Of a stretch of DNA of 64,000 nt, positions 7,291 through 16,011 are shown in pieces; the first letter of the stretch is position 1, and every line of letters starts with the position of its first letter. Made by a program: the position numbers and the translations under genes. The DNA comes from a virus: positions 1 to 64,000 of IMG/VR virus record IMGVR_UViG_3300021963_000047. The stretch is one strand, 5' to 3'. The notes under the pieces are model-generated. The model was not told the origin of the DNA, ran no database searches, and saw only the letters and a list, made by a program, of their open reading frames with translations.

Positions 7291-7508
7291 AGTCTTTTGA
7301 GTGGTGGATGGAATGGACAGCCACTGCAGTCTTGATGGTAGGAGTAGCTCTTACCGCTTGGAATATCTATCCATTAAATATCTACTTCAGTTTAGCAGGC
7401 AATTTTGGTTGGCTTGTAGTTGGTTATATGTGGAAAAAGTGGTCTTTGATCATAATCCAGTTTGTTGTTTCAGCACTTTATGTAGCAGGCCTCATTATAA
7501 ATACTTAA
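7284..7508 (+). CDS. 74-aa two-transmembrane-segment protein
   Basis: Begins with TTG (7284) or GTG (7287) behind AGGAG near 7269-7273 and overlaps the previous stop. Two to three hydrophobic segments separated by WKKW (residues 13-29, 35-48, 54-72). Similar small Trp-rich membrane proteins occur in marine T4-like phages without a known role. Candidate holin by topology only. Confidence 0.65.
   Translation: MVKSFEWWMEWTATAVLMVGVALTAWNIYPLNIYFSLAGNFGWLVVGYMWKKWSLIIIQFVVSALYVAGLIINT
7496..7503 (+). promoter_or_regulatory. Late promoter box TATAAATA
   Basis: Perfect T4 late box inside the last codons of the preceding gene. Expected transcript start near 7509, giving a 12-base leader to the ATG at 7521 that includes CGAGG. 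Confidence 0.6.
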
Positions 7509-7520
7509 AACGAGGATGCC

Positions 7521-8237
7521 ATGAAACCATTTTACTCATACTTAGAAGAATTGAAGATAAGCCTTCAGTATCATGATGAGCTTAACCCTAAACTATGGAA
7601 TGGTAATAAACTTAAACCAGAAGTCAGAGTAAAACTATTACAGTTTGCCGACGCGTGGGGAGATTATGCGAGCATTCCTAAAAATCTAATTCAAGACATC
7701 ATTATGGTTGGTGGCAATGTCAATTATAATTACACCGACAAGTCAGATATTGATGTGCATATTGTAATTGATAGAAATAAATTAGGTGAGAGAAAGCTTG
7801 TAGATGACTATCTACAGAGTAAAAAAGTTTTATGGACTCTAACACATAATATAAAAGTCTATGGTTATTCTTTAGAACCATACGCGCAAGATCCTGTAGC
7901 ATCCTATCCGAAAGGACAGGGTGTTTTTTCTTTAAAGAATAATAAGTGGATAGTTGAACCTACTAAGGGCTCTTATGATTTCAATAAAGATAAGAATCTA
8001 AAGAAAAAAGTTTCTGACTATATGCATCTTATAGATCATATGATAAAGAGTAAAATGGATGCTGAAGCATTTAGATCTTTAAAAGAAAAGATTAGAGGAA
8101 TGCGTGGCGCTGCTATCGCAAAGGGTGGCGAGTTTAGTCAAGAGAATCTTGTATTCAAAGAACTTCGTAATCGTGGTTACCTTGACAAGATGGATAAATA
8201 TGAAAAGAGCCTGAAGGACAAAGAACTGTCATTGTAA
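7521..8237 (+). CDS. Nucleotidyltransferase-fold protein
   Basis: 238 aa. The core GGNVNYNYTDKSDIDVHIVID (residues about 63-83) has the GG...DxD pattern of the polymerase-beta nucleotidyltransferase superfamily: a Gly pair then two metal-binding aspartates. Proteins with this layout are conserved in T4-like cyanophages; the substrate (tRNA, protein or antibiotic-like acceptor) is unknown. A TATAAATA late box precedes it. The next gene starts immediately after its stop. Confidence 0.75.
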   Translation: MKPFYSYLEELKISLQYHDELNPKLWNGNKLKPEVRVKLLQFADAWGDYASIPKNLIQDIIMVGGNVNYNYTDKSDIDVHIVIDRNKLGERKLVDDYLQSKKVLWTLTHNIKVYGYSLEPYAQDPVASYPKGQGVFSLKNNKWIVEPTKGSYDFNKDKNLKKKVSDYMHLIDHMIKSKMDAEAFRSLKEKIRGMRGAAIAKGGEFSQENLVFKELRNRGYLDKMDKYEKSLKDKELSL

Positions 8238-9689
8238 ATGTTTGATTATATATTATGGTTGCTGTTTGGTACAGTATATGGATTCATTATTGGTTTAATA
8301 CCAGTCGCCGGTGCGAGCACTGCGCTTATAACCATATATGGATTCTTAGATTTATTTAGATCAGATCCATATCTACTTGTAGTCTTCACAACTGCCATAG
8401 TAGTTTCTAGCACAATTGGTGATAGTTTTGCCAGTATTGTTCTCAATATACCGGGAGCATCCGGATCTGCAGCAACCATCGTTGATGGCTTTCCTATGGC
8501 TAAAAAAGGTGAAGCAGCTCGTGCGTTAAGTGCTGCTATAACCACATCAACACTAAATGGTTTTATATTTGGTGTTATTGCTCTAGTATTCTTGCCATTC
8601 TATTCTAAAGCAGTATTGTCTTTTGGCATACCGGAACTATTATGTTTTCTTATACTAGCTTTTACTTGTGTTACTTTTATCACAAGCGATAAATGGGTAA
8701 GAGGCATATTTGGTTTATGTCTTGGAATATTTCTTGGCATGGTTGGTCAACATCCAACAACAAATGCTGCTCGTTGGACATTTGATTGGGATTACATAAA
8801 AGCAGGCATTCAAATTATGCCAGTTCTTGCTGGCGTACTTGCATTTCCAGAATTAATTGAAGCTTATAGATCTGGATATAATGCTGCGACTGCAAAGATA
8901 GTTGATGCTAGGAATCAAACTATTCAAGGTGTAAAAGATACATTCATACACTGGAAAGATAGTATTCGCGGTGGCGCTATTGGCGCTTTCATTGGTGTAT
9001 TGCCGGGTGTCGGTGGTGCTGTAGCAGACTGGGTAGCTTATAGTCAAACAGTTGCTCTAAACAAGAATGAAAAGATACCATTTGGTGAAGGCAATATCAA
9101 GGGTGTTATTGGTTGTGAGGGTGCTAATAACTCTCAGAAAGCAACAGGTTATATACCTACTGTCTTATTTGGTATACCCGCTGCACCATTCGAAGCTATC
9201 ATCTTAAGTCTGTTTATCTTAGTTGGTATAGAACTAGGAACACCAAACTTATTAAAAGATATGACATTCTTTAAAGCACTAAACTATAGTTATATGGCTT
9301 CATTGACCATAACTTTTATAGCATCGATGTTCATGATTAAGTACATCACTCTCGTATTTAAGATACCATTTTCAATTTGGTTCTATATACTTTCTGCTCT
9401 TTTAGTATGGAGTTGTGTACAATATACCGGATATTGGGAAGACTATTTTATCTTAGCAGCATTTATTGTTCTTGGATTTTTACTAAAATATTTTAGTATA
9501 AGTAGAGCTGCATTTATTATTGGATTTGTTTTATCAGATCAAATAGAAAAGATGTATTATCAGTATACAACATTGTTCGAATGGTATACTATCTTTACTA
9601 GACCAATTTCATTAACTTTAATAATAGTATCTTTGATACTGGCAATCTATGGAATCTTCTTTAATAAGACAAGGATATCTTACACATGA
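8238..9689 (+). CDS. tctA: TctA-family tripartite tricarboxylate transporter large permease
   Basis: 483 aa, about 12 hydrophobic segments, near full length for TctA. Family motifs are intact: GLIPVAGAS near the N-terminus, LNIPGASGSAATIVDGFPMAKKGEAARAL, and the repeated half GVLPGVGGAVADWVAY. TctA is the large membrane component of sodium- or proton-driven carboxylate uptake with a TctC binding protein. The small permease TctB is not in the window. It starts directly after the nucleotidyltransferase and overlaps the following oxygenase gene by 4 bases. A metabolic gene acquired from bacteria is the simplest reading. Confidence 0.92.
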   Translation: MFDYILWLLFGTVYGFIIGLIPVAGASTALITIYGFLDLFRSDPYLLVVFTTAIVVSSTIGDSFASIVLNIPGASGSAATIVDGFPMAKKGEAARALSAAITTSTLNGFIFGVIALVFLPFYSKAVLSFGIPELLCFLILAFTCVTFITSDKWVRGIFGLCLGIFLGMVGQHPTTNAARWTFDWDYIKAGIQIMPVLAGVLAFPELIEAYRSGYNAATAKIVDARNQTIQGVKDTFIHWKDSIRGGAIGAFIGVLPGVGGAVADWVAYSQTVALNKNEKIPFGEGNIKGVIGCEGANNSQKATGYIPTVLFGIPAAPFEAIILSLFILVGIELGTPNLLKDMTFFKALNYSYMASLTITFIASMFMIKYITLVFKIPFSIWFYILSALLVWSCVQYTGYWEDYFILAAFIVLGFLLKYFSISRAAFIIGFVLSDQIEKMYYQYTTLFEWYTIFTRPISLTLIIVSLILAIYGIFFNKTRISYT

Positions 9690-10441
9690 CACAATATCAA
9701 GAGTGGAACGGAAGCAGATGGCAATATATGAAAGAGCAAAGCTCTTGGCATTTTGACAACATGAGACCACCAGAACACGGCAAAGATAGTTATACATTTG
9801 TTGGTAACTTTAGATATAGCTTTAAAAATATAATTGAAAAATATATTCCTATTGCACAAGCTAGTACATGGGCAACAAGAAATAATTTTAATCCTAAGAT
9901 TGCATCTGAAGGTTTATATTCTGCATCTGCAGAACAACAAGATCTAATCAGAGTTGGCGCTGATCCTGATCAAGAAATATTTTGTAGAGTAGCAGCAGAT
10001 GATGAACCAGTATTTAAATATATTGCTGAGTATCTTGGTATAGAAAAACCTGCTATAAAATTTCATAATCAAAAGACAGGTCAGATGTTACATTTGCATA
10101 TCGATAATTTTGCTGCTAGACCTGAAAGAGATAATAGTTTTAAAGTTACAGAGATGGATGAGAATCCTGACATCATGCGTAGGTTTGCAATCATGCTTGA
10201 TGACTGGAAATCAGGACAGATATTTCAATTAGGTAATGCTATGTACTGGCAGTGGTCAGCAGGTGATTGTATAACATGGGAGTGGAAAGATATTCCACAT
10301 TGTACAGCAAATATGGGTTGGGACGATAGACCCATGTTACAGATCACTGGATATACTACTAAAAAAACAAAAGATCTATTAGATAAAGCAAAAGATTTAG
10401 GACCATTTTATCATGATATTTCATTTACATCTTTTAAATGA
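9686..10441 (+). CDS. 2OG-Fe(II) oxygenase-like protein
   Basis: 251 aa, starting in the tctA stop (ATGA). LHLHIDNF gives an HxD pair (H138, D140), IPHCTANMG the distal His (H205) and RPMLQITGY a candidate 2-oxoglutarate-binding Arg (R215), the facial-triad layout of the 2OG-Fe(II) double-stranded beta-helix enzymes. The C-terminal half is clearly paralogous to the protein at 61835-62806 (shared QFGN-type, PHxTANxG and LQxTGxxTxKT motifs). It sits inside the Tct transporter cassette. Substrate unknown. Confidence 0.75.
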   Translation: MTQYQEWNGSRWQYMKEQSSWHFDNMRPPEHGKDSYTFVGNFRYSFKNIIEKYIPIAQASTWATRNNFNPKIASEGLYSASAEQQDLIRVGADPDQEIFCRVAADDEPVFKYIAEYLGIEKPAIKFHNQKTGQMLHLHIDNFAARPERDNSFKVTEMDENPDIMRRFAIMLDDWKSGQIFQLGNAMYWQWSAGDCITWEWKDIPHCTANMGWDDRPMLQITGYTTKKTKDLLDKAKDLGPFYHDISFTSFK

Positions 10442-11282
10442 AAAAACAAATCAAGTTCATATTCTTAATTTAAAACCATATGATAATTTGTTGGGAAGAG
10501 CATGGTCTTCCCTATTAAAAGAAGCTATTGATAGTAGTAATTGCTGGTTAGTAGAAACAGATAGAATCTATCATGTTAATAATGAATGGTCAAAAGAAAC
10601 TATCATAGAAAAAATGCAACGATGTATTGATATCGTAAACATGTATGACAATATAATTGTTGCAGATTTAACTAATGAAGTTACACAAGAAACAATGAAC
10701 TACTTGCATACTTTCTTCGAGAAACTTAGGGGAAAAGATGAAGCACCACCTCAGTGGTATATCGATGCACCTAGACAAGTTAAAGATGCAGTATCAGAAT
10801 TTAATGTGTTGATTCATCGTTATGAAGCTTATGATAGTATGAATCATCATGCTAAAATTACTGTTGGTTATAAGCATAGACCGACAAGAGAAATGACTCT
10901 TGAAGAAAAGAAATGTTTTAATTTAAATCTTCAACCAGGAGAAATATATTTAAAATATTGTCATAAAGGTAAAGATCTATTAGATGTTTTTAAAGATGAA
11001 GATGAACATATTGGTGATGAGAACATATTACCACAACACAAAATAAGTTCTGACTTTAATATTAATTTTTCTTGGAAAATGCAAGAAAAAAGAAAAGATG
11101 ATTTTTATAAATGGTTAGAAGATAAGAAAACTTTTCTTAAGTCTATAAATATAGACATCGATGATCCTTCTGTAACCATTGGCAGAGGTGTTGTTGGAAA
11201 AGTTCTTCATGAAGATATGGAAGAACTTAGAAAAGAAATATTTGGTGTAACTAAAATTCATGATATAACATATACGGAGTGA
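10413..11282 (+). CDS. Unknown 289-aa protein within Tct cassette
   Basis: The frame begins at ATG 10413 inside the end of the oxygenase gene (29-base overlap) and ends just before TctC. It is soluble and rich in Lys/Asp/Glu with a His-rich patch (NHHAKI, YKHRP). A Rossmann-like start is possible (IIVADLTNE). I recognise no family. Its fixed place between the oxygenase and tctC suggests a linked function. Confidence 0.65.
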   Translation: MIFHLHLLNEKTNQVHILNLKPYDNLLGRAWSSLLKEAIDSSNCWLVETDRIYHVNNEWSKETIIEKMQRCIDIVNMYDNIIVADLTNEVTQETMNYLHTFFEKLRGKDEAPPQWYIDAPRQVKDAVSEFNVLIHRYEAYDSMNHHAKITVGYKHRPTREMTLEEKKCFNLNLQPGEIYLKYCHKGKDLLDVFKDEDEHIGDENILPQHKISSDFNINFSWKMQEKRKDDFYKWLEDKKTFLKSINIDIDDPSVTIGRGVVGKVLHEDMEELRKEIFGVTKIHDITYTE

Positions 11283-11285
11283 ATA

Positions 11286-12353
11286 ATGAATAGATTATTA
11301 TCGTTTTTCATCGCACTGTTGTTTTCAACTGCGGTTTATGCACAGCAACCATATAGACTAATCGTTCCACAAGAACCCGGCGGTGGTACATCTGTGTGGG
11401 CAAATATTATTGCTCAACACCTTGAGAAGTTTATTGGTACTAAAGTTATTGTAGAACATATTCCTGGTGCAAATGATATTCCCGGTTTTAATAAATTTCA
11501 CAATGAATTGCAGAAAGATCCATATGCAATCATGGTTGCTCATGGCGGTAATGCCGAGAGCTTCTTGACTGATAAAGTCGATTATGATTATAAGTTCTAT
11601 GAACCAATTGGGCTCGTCAATCTAAATATTGTTGTGAGTCATGCTACAAACTTTGATCCTTATAAAGATAAAGTAAAGTTTGGTAGTACTTCAGGCAGAC
11701 GACCAGACGTTATGGCAATTGTCATGATGATTTGTGGTCCACAACCAAACATGGATGCATACATTAAATGCTATAATGACAAGATGATCTTTGTTAAGGG
11801 CATGAAACCAGCAGAAGCCAGACTTGCAGCCCTTCGCGGTGAACTCAATACAGTCAGAGAAACTTATTCATCACATCTCAAGTTTATTGGACCAATGATT
11901 GAGAAGGGTGATTATAAGTTATGGTTCTCACATGGTGTTCTCGATCTTAAGACTGGAAAGATTGTAAAAGATAAGAACTATAATACCAATCACTTCGAAG
12001 ATCTCTATAAGCAGAAGTGGGGTGTAGCACCATCAGGCGAGTTCTATGATGCTTATGTTCTTGTTAAGAACTTTAGAGACGTCTTGCAGAAAAGCTTGTG
12101 GGTCGGTAAGTCTAATCCAAATGCAGAACACATTAGAGCATCAATTAGAAAGATGCTTGCTGATCCTGCGGCAAAGAAAGCTCTTGATGACGACAGCGGC
12201 GATTATGAATGGTTTATTGGTGATGATATGACTAAAGCATATAACATCATTAAGAAGCAGATCAACGAGCAGAGCTTAAAGAATCTTGTAAAGTTTACAC
12301 AAGATGGAATCAAGCTTGAAAGTGTTTATAAGCCAGAACTAATCACTCCGTAA
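11286..12353 (+). CDS. tctC: TctC/Bug-type periplasmic carboxylate-binding protein
   Basis: 355 aa. Signal peptide with cleavage expected after VYA (residue 19). RLIVPQEPGGGTSVWANIIAQHLEKFIG and VEHIPGANDIPG reproduce the Bug/TctC family N-lobe, where the PGGG and PGA loops hold the ligand carboxylate. It would bind organic acids in the periplasm and deliver them to TctA, encoded 1.6 kb upstream in the same run of genes. It converges with, and overlaps by 15 bases, the SprT gene on the other strand. Confidence 0.88.
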   Translation: MNRLLSFFIALLFSTAVYAQQPYRLIVPQEPGGGTSVWANIIAQHLEKFIGTKVIVEHIPGANDIPGFNKFHNELQKDPYAIMVAHGGNAESFLTDKVDYDYKFYEPIGLVNLNIVVSHATNFDPYKDKVKFGSTSGRRPDVMAIVMMICGPQPNMDAYIKCYNDKMIFVKGMKPAEARLAALRGELNTVRETYSSHLKFIGPMIEKGDYKLWFSHGVLDLKTGKIVKDKNYNTNHFEDLYKQKWGVAPSGEFYDAYVLVKNFRDVLQKSLWVGKSNPNAEHIRASIRKMLADPAAKKALDDDSGDYEWFIGDDMTKAYNIIKKQINEQSLKNLVKFTQDGIKLESVYKPELITP

Positions 12354-12809
12354 GTGGCGCATAAACTTTCTAGTTAATGTCTTCTCTAAACGGTATGCTT
12401 CTTTTTCCCACGGAGCATTCCAATAAGATGCATCAATATTATCATATCCATATTCACTAATATGGATATCACCTTTCCATCTAATCTTCTTAGACGTATT
12501 ATAATCTCTTAGCTGACCAGTTGCATATTGCTTTACATGTACAAGTTCATGTGCTAAAACACTAAGAGTCTGTTTGAAGGTTAGATCTGCATCGATCTCT
12601 ATATCAAAATCCCTCGGCCTGTTAAGGTCGAGGGCGTCACATACACCGTAAAAATCTTCTTTCTTGAATAGATTCTTTTTGAATCTAATAGTAACGTATA
12701 CATTACTTGATAGTCGATTTGACATCAAACAAGATGCATAGTAGTGTGCAGCTTTTCTTATAAGCTTTCTCTGACACTTGCTCGGCTTACCGTAGATTGT
12801 AACATCCAT
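12339..12809 (-). CDS. SprT-like zinc metalloprotease
   Basis: 156 aa. LAHELVHVKQ (H87, E88, H91) is the HExxH zinc-protease motif, in a SprT-like domain that starts with a basic helix. SprT/Spartan proteins cut DNA-protein crosslinks in eukaryotes; the phage role is unknown. It is the last gene of the leftward cluster and its stop lies inside the 3' end of tctC. Confidence 0.8.
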   Translation of the reverse strand: MDVTIYGKPSKCQRKLIRKAAHYYASCLMSNRLSSNVYVTIRFKKNLFKKEDFYGVCDALDLNRPRDFDIEIDADLTFKQTLSVLAHELVHVKQYATGQLRDYNTSKKIRWKGDIHISEYGYDNIDASYWNAPWEKEAYRLEKTLTRKFMRHLRSD

Positions 12810-12820
12810 GATCGTCTCCC

Positions 12821-13528
12821 CTAGCCAAAGATTTGCAAGACTTTCTCTGTATACAGATATTTATCTTTGACAAAAACCTGGGGTTCTGGCTGACCATCAA
12901 CCGCTATGATGATAGCTATCTGAGGGATCTCGAGGTTACGAAGATCTTCTGCCATAATGCTATAGCATGTAGCTTGTAGAAAGTAATCCTCGATCCATTC
13001 TTCTTTCTTTGGTTTAAGGCTGGTCTTAAAGTCAACGATGCTGACTATACCATCAAACTCTGCAATGCAGTCTGTCCTGCCAGCAGTGTTAAGCCTCTTA
13101 GAATATAGAGGAGCCTCGATGGCATAAATGGTTCCAATCCTTTTATCAAGTACGGGTTTAATACTTGAGAATGTCATGATATTTGCAGGCATGACACCTT
13201 CTGGATAATACTCTTTATTTAAAAGATAATCTTCACAGATAGAATGGATGGCGGTGCCACGGTTTCCGGCTTGCACTTTAATCTGGTCTGCTCTTTCTTG
13301 GCCAACACTATTAATCCAGTTCTGCAGATGAGTCTTATCTTTGTGTTGACCAAGTACAGTAGTGACAGAAGGATATCTGCCACCATCGGGTGCAAAGTAG
13401 TATCTCTTACCGTCAATGATACGAGCTTCAAAGTCTTCGAACTCTGTAAAAAAATGTTCGAAGACTTTGCCTCTATTATAGACTGGTCGTGTTGCGCTAA
13501 GCCGAGATTTGAAGTCTGTCTTTAACAA
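12821..13528 (-). CDS. PD-(D/E)XK superfamily exonuclease (RecB/Cas4-like)
   Basis: 235 aa. GRTDCIAEFDGIVSIVDFKTS carries the D...DxK metal/catalytic core of RecB-type nucleases, preceded by GNRGTAIHSICEDYL (the usual motif with a conserved His). There is no helicase part and no Cys cluster of the Cas4 iron-sulphur type. Homologues are standard in T4-like marine phages and probably act in DNA recombination or host DNA breakdown. Its start overlaps the phoH 3' end by 32 bases. Confidence 0.82.
   Translation of the reverse strand: MLKTDFKSRLSATRPVYNRGKVFEHFFTEFEDFEARIIDGKRYYFAPDGGRYPSVTTVLGQHKDKTHLQNWINSVGQERADQIKVQAGNRGTAIHSICEDYLLNKEYYPEGVMPANIMTFSSIKPVLDKRIGTIYAIEAPLYSKRLNTAGRTDCIAEFDGIVSIVDFKTSLKPKKEEWIEDYFLQATCYSIMAEDLRNLEIPQIAIIIAVDGQPEPQVFVKDKYLYTEKVLQIFG
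12858..12865 (-). promoter_or_regulatory. Possible late promoter box GATAAATA
   Basis: On the minus strand, about 50 bases before the SprT-like gene and inside the end of the nuclease gene. Fits the NATAAATA form; a chance match is possible. Confidence 0.3.
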
Positions 13529-14249
13529 CGATATATTCTTTCACTAATGACGATCTAACAATGTCGTCCACATCAAAATCAACGAAGCTGAAAGCTTTCA
13601 TATTCTGCAGGATCTTCATGAAGTCAATTAGACCCTTCTTATCTTTGTCATAAGTAAAGTCAGACTGTCTAAAGTCTCCGCAGAAAATGATCCTACAGTT
13701 TCTGCCAATACGTGTGATGATAGAGTCTAACTCATGAAGAGTCATGTTAGCTACTTCATCCACGATAACAATACAATCATTGAGTGTGATACCACGAACG
13801 AATGATGTACTAATGAATTCTACATAATCTTTTGTCTTAAGTACATCATAAGCATCACCCCTATTAAACAATTCTGAACAGATTGCATAGTATGGTGCTT
13901 CGTATACTTTTGCTTTTTCTTTCTGATTACCGGGAAGGAAACCCATGTCGCGTGTTGGAACTACGCTTCTAATGATATAAACTTTTTTATATCCACAATT
14001 ACCATCAAACAATTCTTTAAGAGACAGATATAGGGAGATGAAGCTCTTTCCTGTTCCAGCAATTCCATGAAGCATCAAATTCTTTTTTGCAGAAAATGCT
14101 TCGAATGTTTTTTGTTGGTTAGCTGTTAGAGGTTTTATCTCTCTGAGATTAAAATTAACTCTAAAGTTTGCTTCGTTGTTTATCTTTACTCCCTGTTCTC
14201 TTAATGCTCTTCTCTGTTTCTTGTTAAGTCTTGTTTGTTGCTGAGTCAT
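13497..14249 (-). CDS. phoH: PhoH-like P-loop ATPase
   Basis: 250 aa. Walker A GIAGTGKS (62-69), Walker B IVIVDEVAN (160-168), and the PhoH signature around RSVVPTRDMGFLPGN. PhoH proteins are RNA-binding ATPases, and the gene is a common marker in marine phages. A short basic N-terminus precedes the domain. The function in infection is unsettled; phosphate-starvation links come from E. coli. Confidence 0.93.
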   Translation of the reverse strand: MTQQQTRLNKKQRRALREQGVKINNEANFRVNFNLREIKPLTANQQKTFEAFSAKKNLMLHGIAGTGKSFISLYLSLKELFDGNCGYKKVYIIRSVVPTRDMGFLPGNQKEKAKVYEAPYYAICSELFNRGDAYDVLKTKDYVEFISTSFVRGITLNDCIVIVDEVANMTLHELDSIITRIGRNCRIIFCGDFRQSDFTYDKDKKGLIDFMKILQNMKAFSFVDFDVDDIVRSSLVKEYIVVKDRLQISA

Positions 14250-14269
14250 TGTTTCTCTTATTGTTATAA

Positions 14270-14518
14270 TTAAAATGTATTGACAGTAGACTTAGTCATT
14301 CCTCTCGAGTGTTCTTTCTTTACATTCTTCAAAATATCTCTGAATGAACTATCTGGTTTTTTGAGACCAAGTCTGATACTATCTCCAATAGCTGGAGCAC
14401 CGTTTACAAGTTGAGTTACATTTTTGTTCTCCTCCAAATAAACATCAAGAGCAGAGATGCTCATGAACTCTTCGTACTCTTCACCTGTATCATTATTAAG
14501 GAACTTGTATGTAGGCAT
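14270..14518 (-). CDS. Conserved 82-aa phage protein (MPTYKF family)
   Basis: Begins MPTYKFLNNDTGEEYEEFMSI, like the FmdB-type beta-ribbon but without the cysteine pairs, and ends in a basic tail. Proteins of this type are well conserved in T4-like cyanophages between phoH and RNase H. No known function. It shares the ATG/stop boundary with the next upstream gene. Confidence 0.75.
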   Translation of the reverse strand: MPTYKFLNNDTGEEYEEFMSISALDVYLEENKNVTQLVNGAPAIGDSIRLGLKKPDSSFRDILKNVKKEHSRGMTKSTVNTF

Positions 14519-14721
14519 TACTTCCTCTCGTAATAGTAATCTTCATCTTCGAAGTCTTCTTCTTCAATAAGAGCATTTATATCTTTAGTCTTAAGGGCTC
14601 TTTCGAGCCTCTTACTTTCTTTTTTATTTACTCTATTACGAGGGTTATCGTAATATTCATCTTCATCATCATCATAAGAATAGTCGTTCTTCTTGAACTT
14701 CTTAAACGTTGACTTGCTCAT
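14518..14721 (-). CDS. Highly charged 67-aa protein
   Basis: Basic N-terminus (KSTFKKFKK) then acidic stretch (DDDEDEYYD), a basic middle and an acidic tail. Probably disordered. Its first 20 bases overlap the 3' end of the DUF6433 gene and its stop abuts the next gene, so it is translated within a tightly packed operon. Similar charged small proteins occupy this place in marine T4-like phages. Confidence 0.65.
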   Translation of the reverse strand: MSKSTFKKFKKNDYSYDDDEDEYYDNPRNRVNKKESKRLERALKTKDINALIEEEDFEDEDYYYERK

Positions 14722-15130
14722 TGATTAGCCCTGGAAATGCCTCTGATACTAGTGCCTCTGTAATTCCCTTATATGGAAGCTTCTTGTCTTTCATAGCTAC
14801 AATAAGCTCCGCATCTTTGGGATCGATTGCCTCAAGCAGATTAATAAAAAGAGATTCACGCTTGAGGTTTGTAAGGCCGGGATGACCGTCCTTAACAAAA
14901 AGATAAAACTTTCTTGCTTCAGAGTATAGCATACCCTGACTTTCAACATGCTCGCTTGGTTTATAAGGTGGAGCACCTTCTGGAAGATCAAATACAATAC
15001 TCTTATCGAGAGCATGTTTAAGGACAGATCGAAGCACAGGATTATCGTGCTGTCTAAAAACTTCTAGCTTTTCCGCTTTAGTCTTTGCTTTAGAAACCCT
15101 ATCAAGGATCTCTGATATACTAAGTCTCAT
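14702..15130 (-). CDS. DUF6433 family protein
   Basis: 142 aa. The order of segments (N-terminal MRLSISEILDRVS, central YSEARKFYLFVKDGHPGL, then LKRESLFINLLEAIDPKDAELIVAMKDKKLPYKGIT) matches the DUF6433 family conserved in cyanophage-type T4-like genomes. All-helical by appearance. Function unknown. Overlaps both neighbours by a few bases. Confidence 0.8.
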   Translation of the reverse strand: MRLSISEILDRVSKAKTKAEKLEVFRQHDNPVLRSVLKHALDKSIVFDLPEGAPPYKPSEHVESQGMLYSEARKFYLFVKDGHPGLTNLKRESLFINLLEAIDPKDAELIVAMKDKKLPYKGITEALVSEAFPGLINEQVNV

Positions 15131-15996
15131 TAAAATTCTCCAATACTTTCCATAAGATTTTTCAAACGATTTGTTATAAAGTAATTAAGCATCTTGCTAC
15201 GATCACGTCCGTCCTGTTGTTCATACTGTTGCATGATTGTTTCTTGCAGATTTTCTGGTGTATGCTTAAGATCGATCAGACGCTTATTACGAATATAGTT
15301 TCTATATAAAGGATGATCAAACTTACCATCTAAACCAAGTTCAAGTATACCCTCAATCTTCTTGGCAGTAAGAGGCTTCTGTCGCTGACCAACAACGAAG
15401 CAATCATCACCGGACAATACGTTAGGAACACCATCGCCAGAGTCACCTTTAAGAACATGTTCTGCAAGGTAACGCTCAGGATCAGAGTGCTCTATAAACT
15501 TCTTACGCACGGGATCATACTGACGAACATTAGAATACACATGAAGTTGGATAAAGTCTTTATCACCAGACAAGATAAGAATCTTCTCATCACTCTCTGA
15601 TGAGACTACTTTGCCATACGTGTGCACGAGTGTAGCGATGATGTCATCGGCCTCAGCTGAGACGACATCAATCACACGATACGGGAAATAGTCTTTAAGC
15701 TCTTGACGAATCTTACCGAGACAGTCAAAGATACTCTTCCAATCGAGCTCTGACTTCTCTTGATTCTTCTTACGATTAGCCTTATAATAAGGGAACTCTA
15801 CCTTACGCCAATTATTGGTATTGTCACATGCAATGATGATCTCACCATATTCACGTGAAAACTTTTGGTTGAAAGACCTGATAGCATTGAGGACCATGTG
15901 ACGAACCATGTTCTCTTCTAGCTGCGCGTTTGTGTGGTTACCTAACTGCATCATTAGGTTTGAGATCATTACTTGGTTAAGATCAATGATGATCAT
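15130..15996 (-). CDS. rnh: T4-type RNase H (FEN-1 family 5'-3' exonuclease)
   Basis: 288 aa. An N-terminal metal Asp (MIIIDLNQ), CDN.TNNWRK and YKANRKKNQ, then AEADDII and LSGDKDFIQL, and the helix-hairpin region LKGDSGDGVPN reproduce the T4 RNase H/FEN-1 fold. In T4 it removes RNA primers and adjacent DNA from Okazaki fragments with gp32. In T4 rnh lies beside 33-59-32; here it is about 6 kb away on the other strand. Confidence 0.92.
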   Translation of the reverse strand: MIIIDLNQVMISNLMMQLGNHTNAQLEENMVRHMVLNAIRSFNQKFSREYGEIIIACDNTNNWRKVEFPYYKANRKKNQEKSELDWKSIFDCLGKIRQELKDYFPYRVIDVVSAEADDIIATLVHTYGKVVSSESDEKILILSGDKDFIQLHVYSNVRQYDPVRKKFIEHSDPERYLAEHVLKGDSGDGVPNVLSGDDCFVVGQRQKPLTAKKIEGILELGLDGKFDHPLYRNYIRNKRLIDLKHTPENLQETIMQQYEQQDGRDRSKMLNYFITNRLKNLMESIGEF

Positions 15997-16011
15997 GATG
16001 TATTATAGAGC

